Notes under the pieces: model-generated | Told to the model about the DNA's origin: nothing | The model's input: the letters and a program-made list of their open reading frames with translations, nothing else | Database searches by the model: none | Assembly: GCF_020497125.1 (NCBI RefSeq) | Contig: NC_059087.1 | Span: forward strand, 19,315,925 to 19,379,924 | Source of the DNA: Mauremys mutica | Taxonomy: Eukaryota > Chordata > Testudines > Geoemydidae | Direction: 5' to 3' | DNA length: 64,000 nt | Shown here: positions 1-12,289 of the stretch, piece after piece | Layout: every line of letters begins with the position of its first letter | Position numbering within the stretch: position 1 is the first letter of the stretch | Position numbers and translations under genes: made by a program

Positions 1-229
1 CTATGGTGCAGTTAATGCTGCAACCGATAAGTAGGGAAATTCCCTCCTCCTGAACGAAAAGTGATCCTTCAGAGACTTACACCCTCATCCTGCAATGAGT
101 TCCCCCAAGGAGACCCATGTGCTAACATAGAGGCCCACTAGATTCAGTGGTCATTGATAGTCACTGAAGGTTGTGGTCAGATTCTCAGCTATTGTAAATT
201 CACGGCTTTGACTGAGAGAGGCTAATTTA

Positions 230-248
230 TGTGTGTGTGTGTGTACAT

Positions 249-284
<36 letters not shown>
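230..284. repeat. (GT)n-(AC)n compound microsatellite
   Basis: A GT run (231-244), a short ACATACATAT bridge, then an AC run to about 283. The two runs are reverse complements, so the tract can fold as a hairpin and is likely length-polymorphic. Confidence 0.95.
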
Positions 285-287
<3 letters not shown>

Positions 288-465
288 TGCTGTTGGAAGG
301 AGAACCCATCATTTCAATATCTTCTAGGACAAAGTGAATCCAGTTACTCCAGATTTACACCAATGTAACCGAGAGCAGATTTTGGCCCATTGTTTCTAGA
401 TCGGGGTTCATTTTCTCTTAAATGACAATATGTTAGTCCCATCAGAATCTCGAAAACTCTTAGTT

Positions 466-580
466 CAGTGGCTTTCAACCTTTTTTCATTTGCGGACCCT
501 TAAAAGATTTTGAATGGAGGTGCGAACCCCTTTGGCAACCTTAGACATAGTCTGTGGCCCCCCAGGGTTGAAAACCACTG
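466..580. mobile_element. hAT-like MITE with inverted ends
   Basis: The element starts CAGTGGCTTTCAACC and ends GGTTGAAAACCACTG, giving 15-bp terminal inverted repeats with one mismatch. It is flanked by imperfect 8-bp direct repeats (TCTTAGTT / TCCTAGAT), as expected for an old hAT insertion. At 115 bp it has no coding capacity, so it is non-autonomous. Confidence 0.75.
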
Positions 581-2444
581 TCCTAGATGTTTCACGAGAC
601 GCTTTCTGAAAAAAATAAAATAAAAAAATTCTAACGTTGCTGGTGCGACCCTGTCTGCTGCTGGTTTCCCTCTCGCTAGTAGAGAGGAATAAATATCTGT
701 GGATAAACTCCCAAAGGAAATCATCCCTTGACTTAGTCCTGCATATTCTGACTGCACAGACATGTTCAGACCTGCACACACGGCTTGATTCTCAGAGATG
801 CTGAGCACTCAGCACGGCTATTGGGAGCTGCGGGCACACAGCACCTCTGAAAATTAGGAAATTTTGTTTGTTCACTTTCCTCTTAAGCATGTGTGTTAAT
901 TGCCAGCTCAGTGGTCTGACACTGTACAGCAATTCCTATTGATCTGATTCTCAGAGGCACTGTGCCACCACAGTTCCCATTGAAGTCATAATCTGGCCCA
1001 TTTCAATGCAGCTGTGCAATGCTGGGCAGGGACACTCTTCTGTCCTGTCGCAATGATCAGCCTATGTCCCGAAGCACAAGATATCAATTCCCTTGCCTTT
1101 GCATGTGCAAGACACAGAACAGTGGCGTTAACTGGTCATAAAATTATCCAACTTCTTGTTAACTCAAGCTACAGTGTTTTACTCCATCATCTCCCCTGGG
1201 GATGATACACCCTTTTACTTGGCAAATGCATACTGCCAATCCTTCCATCTAGAGACCCCTCGGCTCAACGGACAGTGAGAAGAGAGGAGTTAGCCGTGTT
1301 CGCTTGCTAACAATCGCAATAATTCATTCATAATCTTAAACACTTTCAGCTGAATCCTCTCTTGCACCTCTCTGTTCCAGGCTACAGAGTCCTACTTGGA
1401 GCAGTTCCTCATCCATATGTGAGTCTCGCTATTTAAGACCATCTTTGTCGCCTATCTAGCTACCGCGGGTCTTCTTAGCGCTCATCATGGTAATATCTAA
1501 GTATCTGCATGACAAGGAGAAATCCTCCTCTGTCTCTTTTCAATCTCAGCAAGCTCCGATTCAACAGTGACTAGGCAGCCAGCCAGATGCTTAAAACTGA
1601 ACGGACTATTTGCAAAAGAGGATGTCTCATGTTTCAAGAAGAAGTCATCAGAATTTGCTCTGTCTCCCTTTTAATTGCAACTGAGAATTCAAAGTATCTT
1701 TTTAATTGCTTCTTCCCCTGGGGATTGACCTAAAACATCCACCTGTATTTTCAAGAGACATTTCTAGCTCCCTCTTAGCTGACTGACCGCTCCCATTTTC
1801 TTACTCTGAGTTGAAAATTCTCACCAAAACCGTCTAACTTTTCCAGCATAACCTCAGAAAAAGCATTAGACATGGAAAAAAAAAAGCAGCTGTCTTTTTT
1901 GACCATTTCTGAAACGGATACCCTTTCCCCCCACTTTTTTTGGCTGCAGGACTGACCCGTCTTCTATGAAACTAAAACCTTATATATCAAACTCCTGAAT
2001 ATTTTCTCCTTGTTACCATAGCCTTACCTGGGTATCTTTCCATCAGAAAGTGAAAACTGACCGAGAAAATTTTTTGTTAGATAAACAATTAAAATATAAT
2101 TTGGCTGGGTTCTGAAATTAGGAGGTACCCCCACCTACTATCACCTGTAATAAAACAAAACCCCGTTATGTGACCAAAGATTTGATCAATGGGGACTCAT
2201 CAGTAACAAAAGGACAAAAACATTTTACAAGTGGAAAAATCTGTAACAACACAGGACCTGCGTTTTGTCATTCAACAGAGCAACCCCCCTTTGCCCACGC
2301 ACACATTTTCCTGGTGATTAGGGCAGAGTAGACGAGCACCCAGCCCGGAATAGACAGAGAAGTTGAGAAGGGGAGACAAAGGAAAAAAATTCAAAACCCG
2401 CAACAACTGGGAAACGATTGTAAATGAATATTAGAGTGACTTAC

Positions 2445-2483
2445 CGAGGACGGTCAACTGGGTTCCGCCGCCGAAGATATACG
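2445..2483 (-). CDS. IGLJ: Immunoglobulin lambda J segment
   Basis: This 39-nt segment encodes the J-lambda framework-4 motif YIFGGGTQLTVLG, with the Phe-Gly-X-Gly bulge typical of light-chain J regions. It ends with a canonical splice donor: the coding base at 2445 is followed on the minus strand by GTAAGT. On its 5' side lies a 12-bp-spacer RSS. It has the same orientation as every V gene in the window, so V-J joining would delete the DNA between them. It is the only J found between 1 and 10 kb. The family assignment as lambda follows from the FGGGTQLTVLG motif and from the 12-bp J spacer paired with 23-bp V spacers. Length fits the usual J-lambda size of about 38 nt. Confidence 0.93.
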
Positions 2484-2511
2484 CACGGTGACACACGGCT
2501 GTGCAAAAATA
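2484..2511 (-). promoter_or_regulatory. J-lambda RSS, 12-bp spacer
   Basis: Heptamer CACCGTG (2484-2490, one mismatch to CACTGTG), 12-bp spacer (2491-2502), nonamer TATTTTTGC (2503-2511; 6 of 9 match to GGTTTTTGT with the TTTTTG core kept). The 12-bp spacer is the lambda J type. Both heptamer and nonamer are off consensus, so it may recombine less efficiently than an ideal site. Confidence 0.85.
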
Positions 2512-5500
2512 TCCCGGCAGCTGCTCGCTTCTGCTTTGTGGCCTGGGCGTCCCATCGGTGGGGTGAATTGGATGGGGAGGCTGATTGGCCGGAATGTTGA
2601 GCTTTGGGAGAAGGGACCCAGATTTCTCTTCATGGGCGATACAGGCAGACGGATAATAGTTCAGTGGGGAGTGTAATTGTGGAATCAGCTTCTCTCCCAA
2701 GGGATTAGCCACTGCGCCACCGGTCAAGGGCTTGAGTTAAATCGGATGCTGATCCCAAAGAACAAACTCTCATTCTCTTTGAGTCCTAGCACAGGGCCTT
2801 TCTATTCAGTTCTGTTTGTCTTTGAGCGTCTTGGCCTGTCTTCTTCACCAGCGCGTCCTTTCTGGATCTTTTTTCCTCTCGTTTTGGCAGAATGGGGTCA
2901 TTGGGCCCAGCTTCGTTTCCATTTCTGTGTTTTTGACCTCTCTATGGTGCCCTGCTACAGGGCACCGCGTACATATGTAGACACAGGTAGTGTCGCATTA
3001 GCGGTGCTGGTGCACAGCAAGGCACAGAACCCATAGGATAAAACAGATCACAGACATGAACAGAATTTCCACCCACCTGTTTGGCACAGGACCTTTCGGC
3101 CTGGAGTCCCGGGGCCTCCAGGGAACCGCAGAACAAGACGTGGAGAGCTAAGCAATAGGGGTTGGGAGGAAGGGAGCCTGGGGCTGTGTGAGGGGCTCTC
3201 CCTGTTATGAAGTTGTCCACAGAGTGGATAAGGTGGCAGGATGTACGGCTGGGGACTGGAGTATGGATCAATAATATACATTGTACTGGAGTCGATAGAC
3301 GGAATGGAAAAGAGGCTACGTGATTATTCCCAATCTCTAGAATGCTGCACCGGGCCAGTTCTAGCAAAGGGCCCCAGTTCTTAGAGTCTCCCCTTACGAA
3401 GCCAGCACCTTACGGACCCCCCTGTACCCATATCTCCCCTGAACCACCCCACAGACCATGGCACTTCCCCCCACTCCATGGCTGCAGACTCCCCTACTTC
3501 TCAGGCTGAGTTTCTGAATCAATGTGTGATCTGAAATGCTCGGGGAGGCAAGAGGGTCACAGACAGATGTCTAGAGCATAGTGGTCCCTTTGCCCAGGTC
3601 CTGTGGAAACCCAGAGCCAGCCCCAGTGCAGCCTTGTTTTGGTTTAGGTCAAGACAAATAAACATCAAGAAAAAGGCGATATTACGACTTTAAACCTGGT
3701 TTACCTGGTTCTGTATTTCTAGATTTCCAGCGAGCCTGTGGCTCGATTCCCAGTGGGTCCCACTGACACACAAGGTCAGGACAATGAGGGTCTCTGCTCT
3801 GAAATCCACCTTGATGCCGTGAATGAATCCCGTTCTGGAAGGAGAATGCAGCTGCTAAAGGACACTTGCTACTGAAGTATCAGCAGCATCCTCCATCGGG
3901 CCCCCAGTGAAGGCAGCTCTGGAGATGTCTCTAGAACATATGAACGGATCAGTTTCCCCAGAAGGCCAGTCAGAGAGATCCCTGTGAAGCAGCAGGTAGG
4001 AAGGCTCCTTGTGTTTGTTGCAATGTAAGGGTTACTCTTGCTGTGAACGGCCCTCCTAGCCCCGGGGCTTGGTCCTTGCTGGGAACCATGGAGTGATCCG
4101 CCGCAGGGGGAACCCACAGGCCTGTTCCAAGTTTTGAGCCATGACGTGTGGTGTCTCTTAGGGTTAGGGAGGGTCCGGCTGCCCCTCACAGAGTACGGCC
4201 CTCTGGATGTTCACACCACTGACATCTACCATAAACATCTTCTGTGCAAACTCCTGGGTCCCACGAAAGCCATAGAGGTCCATCTTTCTGTATGTCCAAG
4301 GCACAAAGCAAAATTGTCCCAACAGATGCTGTTCCTACAGTCTAATTCACTGCAGTAGTAAGATAAGTCCTTCCCTTATCTGCCCTGGAGGGGACGGACA
4401 GGCACCATCTCAGCCATGGACAGAGTCTCCTGCTCAACTGGTGTCTTCAGGAAGCCCACAGCTCTGGCTCTGCCACCTGGCTGGGAAATGAAACGTTGCT
4501 GCTTAACCCCTGGATTCTCAGCCAGTTACGCCTGACGAGCTGAGCTCGGTGTGCGCTGTACCAGCCAGAGACCGAGACGAGCATTGGGTGAGAGGTACAG
4601 CTGGCGATGTGAGCTTGGAGGGGAGGGGCCAGTAGCCAAGGGCCGGTAGCAGGACAGGAAGGGCTGACTCAGACAGAGTCAGCTTGGGCAGTGACTACTG
4701 ATGCCTGAAGACATCTGCAATAGCAGGTCCCCGGGGACAGGTTTAAACTGAAATTCAAGCCTGCTCCGTTAACCCCAGATTCCCAAGCTAGGAGGGCTTC
4801 TTGCTGCTGTTTAAAGCCTTTCTTCAATAACATCCCCCTTGAAAGTCCCCAATCCCGTACGGCGCAGGGTGTTCAATCCAGACAGAGCAACGCCCCCCCC
4901 TCAACACACAGCTGGCGGGTGCTGTTTTAAATGGAAGGATTTTAACGTTAACGTCAAAATATTCAGACACCTGATTTCATGTCCCTGGGGCGGGGGGAGG
5001 GTAGCAGAAACCTGCACAGCTGGTTGGTGCTGGGACAATACCCGGCGTTCAGCTGAGAAGATGAGGGCACTCATGTAACATTCCCCATCCTGATCATTCT
5101 ATTACTGCTCCAAGGGGCGAAACAATGAGGAGACCCTAGAAAGCCATTCGAAGCGGCAAAAGGCTCCAGCTTTTCGTAGCTTCTTGGGGAGCGGGGGGGT
5201 GTCACACGGTTTTATTTCAGTCAAAGTGGCTGCCGCCTCTCTGCTGTCCCTTGTCCGGAGCAGCCAGAGCTGAGAACCGTATGGATGTGCTAATGGTAAG
5301 AAAATGCTGCACTGCACCTGACCTATCAGAACAAAATCCGCCTGATCAGTTGATGATGGCAAATGGACTCATGAAATTTACCTGTTTCACAGCCGGCTGC
5401 TTGGCCCCGAGTGGCAGTTTTGTATACCTGAAATTGACTCATAGGCTGGGAAGTGCCGGTTGGTACCCAACACTTAGCCGATGAAAACCTGCTGTGTGAT

Positions 5501-8500
5501 GTAACGTGGCAGGGCAGTTACCATGTGTAATCAGTGTGTGCCCTCTGCGGTCAGCTCCTGTGGTTACAAGCTGACTTGTGGTTACATGATTTCATGATTC
5601 CATTAATGCACTGAAACACTCTAGTCATGGGGGAAACACACGGTGGGGTTGAGCAGCCTTGCGTTGCCAACTGTCCTGCGATTGCACACACATCTGGCAG
5701 ATGGTGTGTAACTGTCCGGCTCCTGGAAACCACTGAAAGGAAATCAGAGTAGTTTCTGGGGCACGTAGGTGCCTCTCAATGCAAGTAGCAATCACTTTGT
5801 TTATAGTTCCCTGCAGCCAGGCTCTCAGGAAAGCAAGTCTCCCGTACTTCAGTTGGTAACTGTTCGCCTCCGGGGATCTGGGTTCAAAGCCTTTTATGGC
5901 AGGAAAGAGGCTGAGTTGGTCTCTGCCTTGCCCCTGTTCCCATGGCCAGTCTCCCCCCTTGGAGAGCTCGGAGTGGAATGACCACGGTGCTGGGGGTCAG
6001 GACTAGGATGCCTTGGGTGGAGCTGCCTGGAGAAGTGGCCGGTGCTCTGGCTGGGTCTAGCCAGGGCTGCCAGTCCCTCATGTGTAAGAGCAACCGTCTC
6101 GCCAGTTTGCATTAAACCAGAGCCAGGTGAAGAGACCTGTTAATTCCTTTCACTCCCCTAGGAACGGCTCTTTCCGGCTGGTGGGGAGCGACTGGGCCAG
6201 AGAACTTACTCCCTGCTTACCTAGCGTGCTGTGCTGCCGCTGAACGTGCGAGCCAGCCCAGCCAGCACGCACGGCTTGGGGCTGCTTTGCCCTGGGTTCA
6301 GACTGGTCAACTGGGTGCATTTAGCCTGAGAAAAACTCTGACTCCAACAAAACCCAAACCTGTGGGGGGGAGGCGGGGCGGGGGGGGGGGGGGAGTGGCA
6401 AGGTGTCTCATAGACAATCCCACCCCCTTTGCTTCACTCCTTCCCGGCTTATCAGACAGGTAAGGGTCAGAGACTCGGCAAAGAATCGAACCAAAGCAGA
6501 GAGCACCAGCCCGGCTTTCACGGCCAGTAGCCCCCCCGAACATCGGCATTCCCCACCCCTCCTTGTCTGTGGCTCAAGGCACCTGGTGGCCAGTTGAAGT
6601 GAATCAGACTCCCATTATCACCGGCTCTGTTTTCAGTTGTTCTGGCTGCAGGGCCCTGCCTCGCCCAACCTGCCCAGTTCTCTCCACAGGCCAGGGCCTG
6701 GGCAGCATCCCAACACCTAGCCCCAGTTTGGGCTTCCGTGGGGCTTCCGTGGGGTTCGGGGCTTGTTGTCCTTTGCCAGGGTGTCCTTTCACCCTGTTGT
6801 TAGCACAGTCTGCCTCAGAGCCAGGCTTTCAGCTCTCCTGGGTTATTGGTCATTGACCTTGTGCAGTCAGGGGTATTTACACGTGTCGTTTCACAATGGC
6901 CTTGCCCTTGTCACACGGAGCGAAGCCCAATTGAGCTCTGATGGCTCATCAGCTGAGTGATCAGCCACGGCCGCAGGGAGTAGCTGCGCAGCCTTGCGTG
7001 GGGTGGCTGGGCAGCCCAGCATGCCAGAGCGCCTCGTGCTGGGACCACGTCAGGCCTCTCCCACTGCAACTGCTTGAGCTGGACGCAGAGACCTCCAGAA
7101 ACACCTCGGGGGCTGCAGGAAGTCGGGTGTTGTAGACGGGGTAGGTGCTGAGGCAGAACGGAAGCCGGTGTCCCAGCATGGCGTGAGGGGACACGATCTC
7201 TGGAAGAAACATCTCTTAGAGGACACATGAAATTGAGCTTCTGTAATAAATGATACTAGTGCTTTGGAAGCACTTTGCAGCTCCTGGCCCTTTGGGTTCA
7301 CTGAGACCCCACAGCACCTTCAGGTGTTAACCCCAGTGACCTGGCCTGTTGTAACAAAGCTAGTTCTGCCCATCTCAATTTCTCAGTGGATCGGCTGTAT
7401 TATTATCCTGTGCTGCCTGCCCCAAACTCGTGCGTAGTGGTGGTGTTGGCTGTACATCAGCTGTCTCTCTACACCCCAGGGGTGGCTGCAGATCAGTGAT
7501 GGGTGATCTTTGTATATCATTTTGAGAGGGGCTTTGGGAATCCCCCAGGATCAGATCAGGCTTCCTTAAGGCAAGAGACTGTTGGTTTTGCTCCAGTGCG
7601 CTTGGGCAGCCTAGCATGGCAAGGTGGGGCCGATTACCGTGCTCCGCTTGGGCAGCCTTGCCTAGTATTAACCGTGCCGTCTCTGCACATGTGCTGTGCA
7701 GCTGGTCGCGAGCAGCTCCTCCAGGTCAGTCGTTCGTCCCAGCATGTACTTGAGTCTCTTAGGGACTTGAATATTATCGGTTACTCAACTTCATTGGTGC
7801 TTAACGAGTGCAGTCTTAGCAGCTCATAACGCCCCCATTTCAGACAGGGACGCTGAGCCGTGTACGCTAAATAACACAGGTCAGGTAAACGTTCTGTAGC
7901 ACGCTGCCACCTCCCATCAAGTTATGCATAAGTCTGAGTCCATGCAAAGGGAAATGATTAAATTAGCCAAAGACAGGAACAAGAGATGGACCCAAGCCCT
8001 GAAACGCAGCAAGCAAATTGATATTGGGCAAATGTCAGACGCTGACAAATAATCAGTCGCAGCACAGTTCAGATAATGGGCAAGGCCCAGTTCCCAGAGC
8101 TAAGCAATGAGCCTCCCTCTGCTAACGCCCTGACAGTGCTGGGAAATTCAGATCTGGATCCCGCTACTCCCTCTGCCGTGCCTCCCCTCCCTTCCCCCCC
8201 CGCTGCCATCATTTTCACAAACACACAGTTTGCTTCTGCTTAGATCCAGGGCTTGGGTTCAGGCCTCTCTAACAGGAACTCAACTGAGAGGAAAAGAAAA
8301 GAGATTGGCCAAGATTTTCAAAGGTGACTAGTGATTTGGGGGTATCCAAAGGGGGCCAAGCCCCTGTCCTGTGAAAATCAGGCCTCTTTCCCGTGTCTTT
8401 AGTCGGGTAAATCGAAAGAGCAGCTCCCCAGATCCCTGTCCTTTTTCAACATCTTAGCCAGATTATGACTCCTGGGTATCCCCGTGGGAATGTGCAACTC

Positions 8501-9331
8501 TGCCCACACCCCCCAGCCCTGCACTAACCTTGTTCCCTGGTGCACATCCCCATCTAGTGTCATTTTGCAGCAGTGCCACACGAAGATTCCCATGTCTATA
8601 TTTCAACCAGACCCTTACAGCTGGAGACGCTTCCTGCTTGGGATGAGCCTGAAGATGGCAGCAGAGCCACAGAGATTGGAGCTGATGTGACTCCAGCACT
8701 CACCTCACAGACTGTAATGTCAGACAAGCTGGGGCTGGGGTAGGCAAAGCCAGGCCAGCAGAGGTCAATGTGCACCAAGAGGTCTTGTCGCTCCTGGCAA
8801 AGGCAGGGACTGTTTCCAAGGGCCAGGTGCCCAACAGAGCAGGTTCTGCCTGCCAATCACCTATGAAAGAGCTCGGTTCCCACCCGGGCACCTCACCGGA
8901 AATAGGGTGACCAGCATCCAGCAGCTGCTCCCTGGCTCTGTGAATGCAGAGACCGACTCCTCAAGTCCTCGGCCTGGTATTGGGGCAATCACACCAGGAA
9001 TAAGATACAGCAGCCACCCTCTCCCAGTACGTCTCTATATCATTCCCACTTTTAGTGACCTCAACGGCGTCCAGTCCAGCCCTTTACTGAGCGGTGGCAG
9101 ACGTTAAGGCCGTTCGGGTCGGTTGCCCCCGGGAGGCGCAGTCAGTGACATAGAATCCGAGTATGTTGCGAGTGTAACTTGTTTATTCACACATACACTA
9201 ATCCAAATGTCATTCCTGGGTAGGCTGATGCTTCCCTGTGAATATTTAAGCAAACAGCTCTGCTCCGTCACCCGGCCCATGGGCCTGTTTTACACTGGAA
9301 ATCTCAGGACCTCTCTTTGCTGCCGGCTCTA
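2512..9331. other. V-J intervening region, no gene recognised
   Basis: About 6.8 kb between the J and the first mobile element before V1. I found no V, J or C exon, no RNA gene and no protein with recognisable motifs on either strand. Short open frames here lack domains and are treated as chance. The only standout local feature is a G-rich run at 6362-6394. V1-to-J recombination would delete this stretch. Confidence 0.6.
6362..6394 (+). other. G-run with quadruplex potential
   Basis: Plus strand carries several G-tracts (a G7 run, GGCGGGGCGG, then an uninterrupted G14 run). Four or more tracts of three G occur within 35 bp, which meets the usual pattern for an intramolecular G-quadruplex. 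No gene is adjacent, so any function is unknown. Confidence 0.7.
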
Positions 9332-9516
9332 GTGTCCTGGTGTCTCTAGCCTCTGTTTGCTAGAAGTGGGGAATGGGAGACAGGGAATGGATCACTTGAT
9401 GAATTACCTGTTCTGTTCATTCCCTCTGGAGCACCTGGCATTGGTCACTGTAGGGAGACAGGATCCTGGGCTAGATGGACCTTTGCTGTGACCCAGTCTG
9501 GCCGTTCTTATGTTCT
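9332..9516 (+). mobile_element. CR1 LINE 3' end (tail only)
   Basis: About 185 bp matching the 3' untranslated part of the CR1 copies at 25.19 and 60.72 kb (shared phrases such as GGATCACTTGATGA and GCTAGATGGACCTTTG). It is severely 5'-truncated with no RT coding left, the usual state of CR1 copies. It marks the J-side edge of the group A V1 cassette. Confidence 0.8.
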
Positions 9517-10027
9517 CTTGGCAAGATGTCTAGGGCCCTGAATAGGGATGTCTCCTGAGGGTATAACTGCAGCTGTATCTCCCCCTGCTCATGGTGTGTG
9601 TGTGTGTGTGATGACCCTTAGCCAGTCTGAGGAGAGAGTTCCCACCTGCACCAGGAGATGGAGGAGGGAGACGGAGAAGAGCCATTCACACAGTGCATGG
9701 AGGGAGCTGGGAAGAGTTCTCCTCCCCTCCTCCCCATGAAAAGAGAGGGAAGGAGGAGGGAGAAGGGCAGAGATGTTCCACCCGACCCCTGCAGAGGGAA
9801 CGTGAGGAGGAATCAGGGGAGCGCTGTGCATCTGCTGAGTGAGGAAATGGACTTCACTGTGAAGAACAACAAGAGCCCTGGTGCTTGCTGGACTCTGAAT
9901 AGTATCTCAGCCTCCCGGGGGCAACCGATCCATACGGCAGGATGTGTTATAGGCAGAGAACAAACACTGCAGCCTGTGCGGTTCTGTCCACCCAACACCA
10001 CCACACGGCCCAGGCTGGGGGAGGGGA

Positions 10028-10066
10028 GGTTTTTGTCTCACTTCCCCATCTGACTGTGTCACTGTG
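10028..10066 (-). promoter_or_regulatory. V1 RSS, 23-bp spacer
   Basis: Perfect heptamer CACAGTG (10060-10066), 23-bp spacer (10037-10059) and perfect nonamer ACAAAAACC (10028-10036). It abuts the end of the V exon. It is one of three consensus-perfect signals here (V1, V6, V15). Confidence 0.97.
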
Positions 10067-10531
10067 AGGAGCATTGCTGTGCCACACAGCACAGTAATAA
10101 TCAGCCTCATCCTCTGCCAGGGCCCCGGAGATGGTCAGATAGCCGGCGTTACTGGACGTGTCTTTGGAACCAGAGAAACGAGCAGGGACCCCAGAGCCCT
10201 GGTGCTTGTCAGAATCTGACTTATATCTCAGCAGGTATCGTGGAGAATTCCCAGGTTTCTGCTGGTACCAGTACAGATAGTAGTCACTGATGCTGGTCCC
10301 ACTGCTCATGGTGCAGGAGAGTTTCACAGTGTTTCCTGGGGACACTGATGCTGAGGGCGGCTGCGTCAGCACAGGCTGCGAGCTGGAACCTGGAAAAAAT
10401 ATGGTAGAAACCTGTCAAACCCTCCCTGTGCATCCCCAGTCGCTAGTGACTTTATTGTGTATTTAACCTGCTCTCCCTTTCTCACCTGTGCACCACGTCC
10501 CCAGTAGGACAATGAGGGGAACCCAGAGCAT
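10067..10531 (-). CDS. IGLV: V-lambda gene V1, group A, open
   Basis: Encodes the variable domain of a lambda light chain, a secreted or B-cell-surface antigen-receptor chain. The leader exon (10486-10531, 46 nt) starts at ATG 10531-10529 with a hydrophobic signal peptide ([15 protein letters not shown]) and splices at GTGAG. A 96-bp intron ends TTTCCAG. The V exon (10067-10389) has no stop and keeps the first Cys (KLSC), the WYQQKPG motif and the second Cys (EADYYC, codon 10091-10093). Germline CDR3 reads AVWHSNAP. The long CDR2 ending KHQGSGVP and the [11 protein letters not shown] motif resemble mammalian IGLV5/IGLV9. It is the V nearest J, 7.5 kb away. It looks fully functional. Confidence 0.95.
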
Positions 10532-10601
10532 GGTGAGGAGATTTCAGGCCCTTGGGAGAAACCCAGCGAGAGCTGCTGACAAGGCCTGACAGTGTCTGCT
10601 C

Positions 10602-10654
10602 CTTATACTGACCCTCCTGGGGCAGGAGCTGTTAAGTTCCTCCTTTATGTTCAT
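10602..10654 (-). promoter_or_regulatory. V1 promoter (TATA, degenerate octamer)
   Basis: A TATA-like TATAAG (minus strand, 10602-10607) lies about 70 bp upstream of the leader ATG. Further upstream, at 10647-10654, where other V genes carry the light-chain octamer ATTTGCAT, the sequence is ATGAACAT (two mismatches). The position fits, but the octamer is weak. Confidence 0.6.
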
Positions 10655-11956
10655 CTGCTCTCATCTGATTGGCCCTGACGATCACAGGGAGGAGCTGTGC
10701 AGGAGGAGGGATGAGCTACAGCCCTATAAGATAAAGCTTCCACGTCCCAGGTGAGATTTGACTATTCGTGTCTAATCTGTGAACAGTTTTGGGTCGACCA
10801 AAACTGCATCTTTAGCTGAATAAATTATTTGTCAGAAACATTTTCCAGCTCCAGTGATGCATAACTCATGTTTGCCCAAGTGGTCCCCTAGGCCTGTGTC
10901 CACGGTTTGGTTCTGCTGTGTGGTTCTCTGAGTGCCTGGGCAGGCAGGTGGAGTCTGCAGGGGTCTCTAGCTGCTGTGGGGTGTGTGGAGAGCCCTCAAG
11001 TCCGTGGCTGAAGAGGGCTGAGGAAGTTACAGTAAATGTTTGTCAGTCTCCGAGCCTCGTTCCCAGCACATCCAGACCAGGGAGACGGGCAGGTATCCAC
11101 CTTCAGCAGCACTTACTCTGCCCTGGGGGAAGGAAGAAAATAGGGAGTGAAGCTGGTGCTGTGGGGTCAGGACTGGGAGCCGGGAACTCCATCGCTCTAG
11201 TCCCAGCTCCTGCACTGACTGCGCACCCCTATGATCTCCCTGGGCCGTGTTTATCTCTCATGTAACTGCACCGAGCTACAGGGTTCTAGAGCAGGCTGGG
11301 TTTGGCCAATCAGGTCTCTCTTTTCCCGTTTGAGAAGTGGGGATTTTAATACTCAGTTATTTACCTCTCAGAGCCATGGGGAGAATTTATCAGCTCTTGT
11401 TCGTGGCTTTGGGCTGCCATTCAAGGGTAACTCTTACTTTGAGGTGACAGACATAGCCCAGTTATTGGAAATATTAAGCAGCTGGGTGTGTGGGTGGCAT
11501 CTTTACTGGCAGTCTTGCCGATAAAACCCAGACTGGCCCCCAAGAGAAAAGCAACGGGAAGGTTCTGTTGACATCTCTAATCTAACCCAGCCCAGTGCAA
11601 TCGTACTGCCACCTGTGCCACGAAGTCAGGGCTGTGCTCGCTAACTTTCACCCTCTCTCTCATCGCTCTGAGAGTCTGGCGCAGCTCTGTGCAGTCAGAT
11701 CCCTCCTGCTCCTGCACGTTTCACCTCAGGAGCCAGCTCCCTAACATCCTGTTACTCAGAGATTGTCTCTCTCTCCCGTTGGTGGCTTTTTCACAAGCCT
11801 CGGGCCCTGCTCGCACTGGGGCTGGAGTGCGGGCTCTCAGGAGGCTAGGTGGGCTCAGAGAGTCCACGATTCCCAGCTGTCCCTGGGGATGGAGAGTGGG
11901 AAAAGTGAGCTCTTGCTGCTGGCTCCAGGACCCAAGTGACTGTCTCAAGTGCAAGG
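10655..11956. other. Upstream spacer of V1
   Basis: About 1.3 kb shared with the flanks of V6 and V15. No exon, promoter or RNA gene recognised. Its short open frames recur only because the block is duplicated. Confidence 0.6.
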
Positions 11957-12289
11957 TGTAATAGCTCTTGCCAACCAGCTATTATAAGAAAAGATCCGGG
12001 AGACTTTACATAACAGTAAACACTTTAATTAACTTGTTACTGAGAACTGTACAGATACATGCTGTGGATGTGCCTGCCTGGCTCCAAGTGCTGTAGCAAA
12101 GTGCTCCTGCTGATAAGGCTCCTGACATAATGACTCCTCCCAGACAGCACTACGGGTAACTTGTTCCTAGTCCAAAGTTCCTACGATTGTTACATTTCTT
12201 TTTTTAAAAAAATTACACAAAATGTAACTAAATTTCAAATTTTTATTTAACTGTATGGACTTAATGTAGCACCCACAACTCTAATCTGA

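Larger units (their letters stand above)
1..2444 (-). other. J-to-C intron (partial), no exon seen
   Basis: Transcription of the J segment runs leftwards, so this stretch is the beginning of the J-C intron. I looked for a C-lambda domain on the minus strand (Ig constant-domain cysteines and tryptophan, pro-rich start) and saw none. The stretch holds a GT/AC microsatellite and one short inverted-repeat transposon. The remainder is AT-rich single-copy-looking sequence. The constant exon should lie beyond the left edge of the window. Confidence 0.6.

Noticed and set aside
230..284. GT/AC tract as a regulatory Z-DNA element of the J-C intron
   Set aside because: Dinucleotide repeats are common. 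Position alone gives no evidence of a role, so it is listed only as a microsatellite.
1..2444. Possible C-lambda exon left of the J
   Set aside because: No minus-strand stretch shows constant-domain cysteines, the Trp between them or an open frame of about 105 codons after a splice acceptor.
5840..5910. tRNA-like or SINE B-box (GGGTTCAAAGCC) near 5.88 kb
   Set aside because: The A-box partner and any cloverleaf fold are missing and the match to the B-box consensus is weak.
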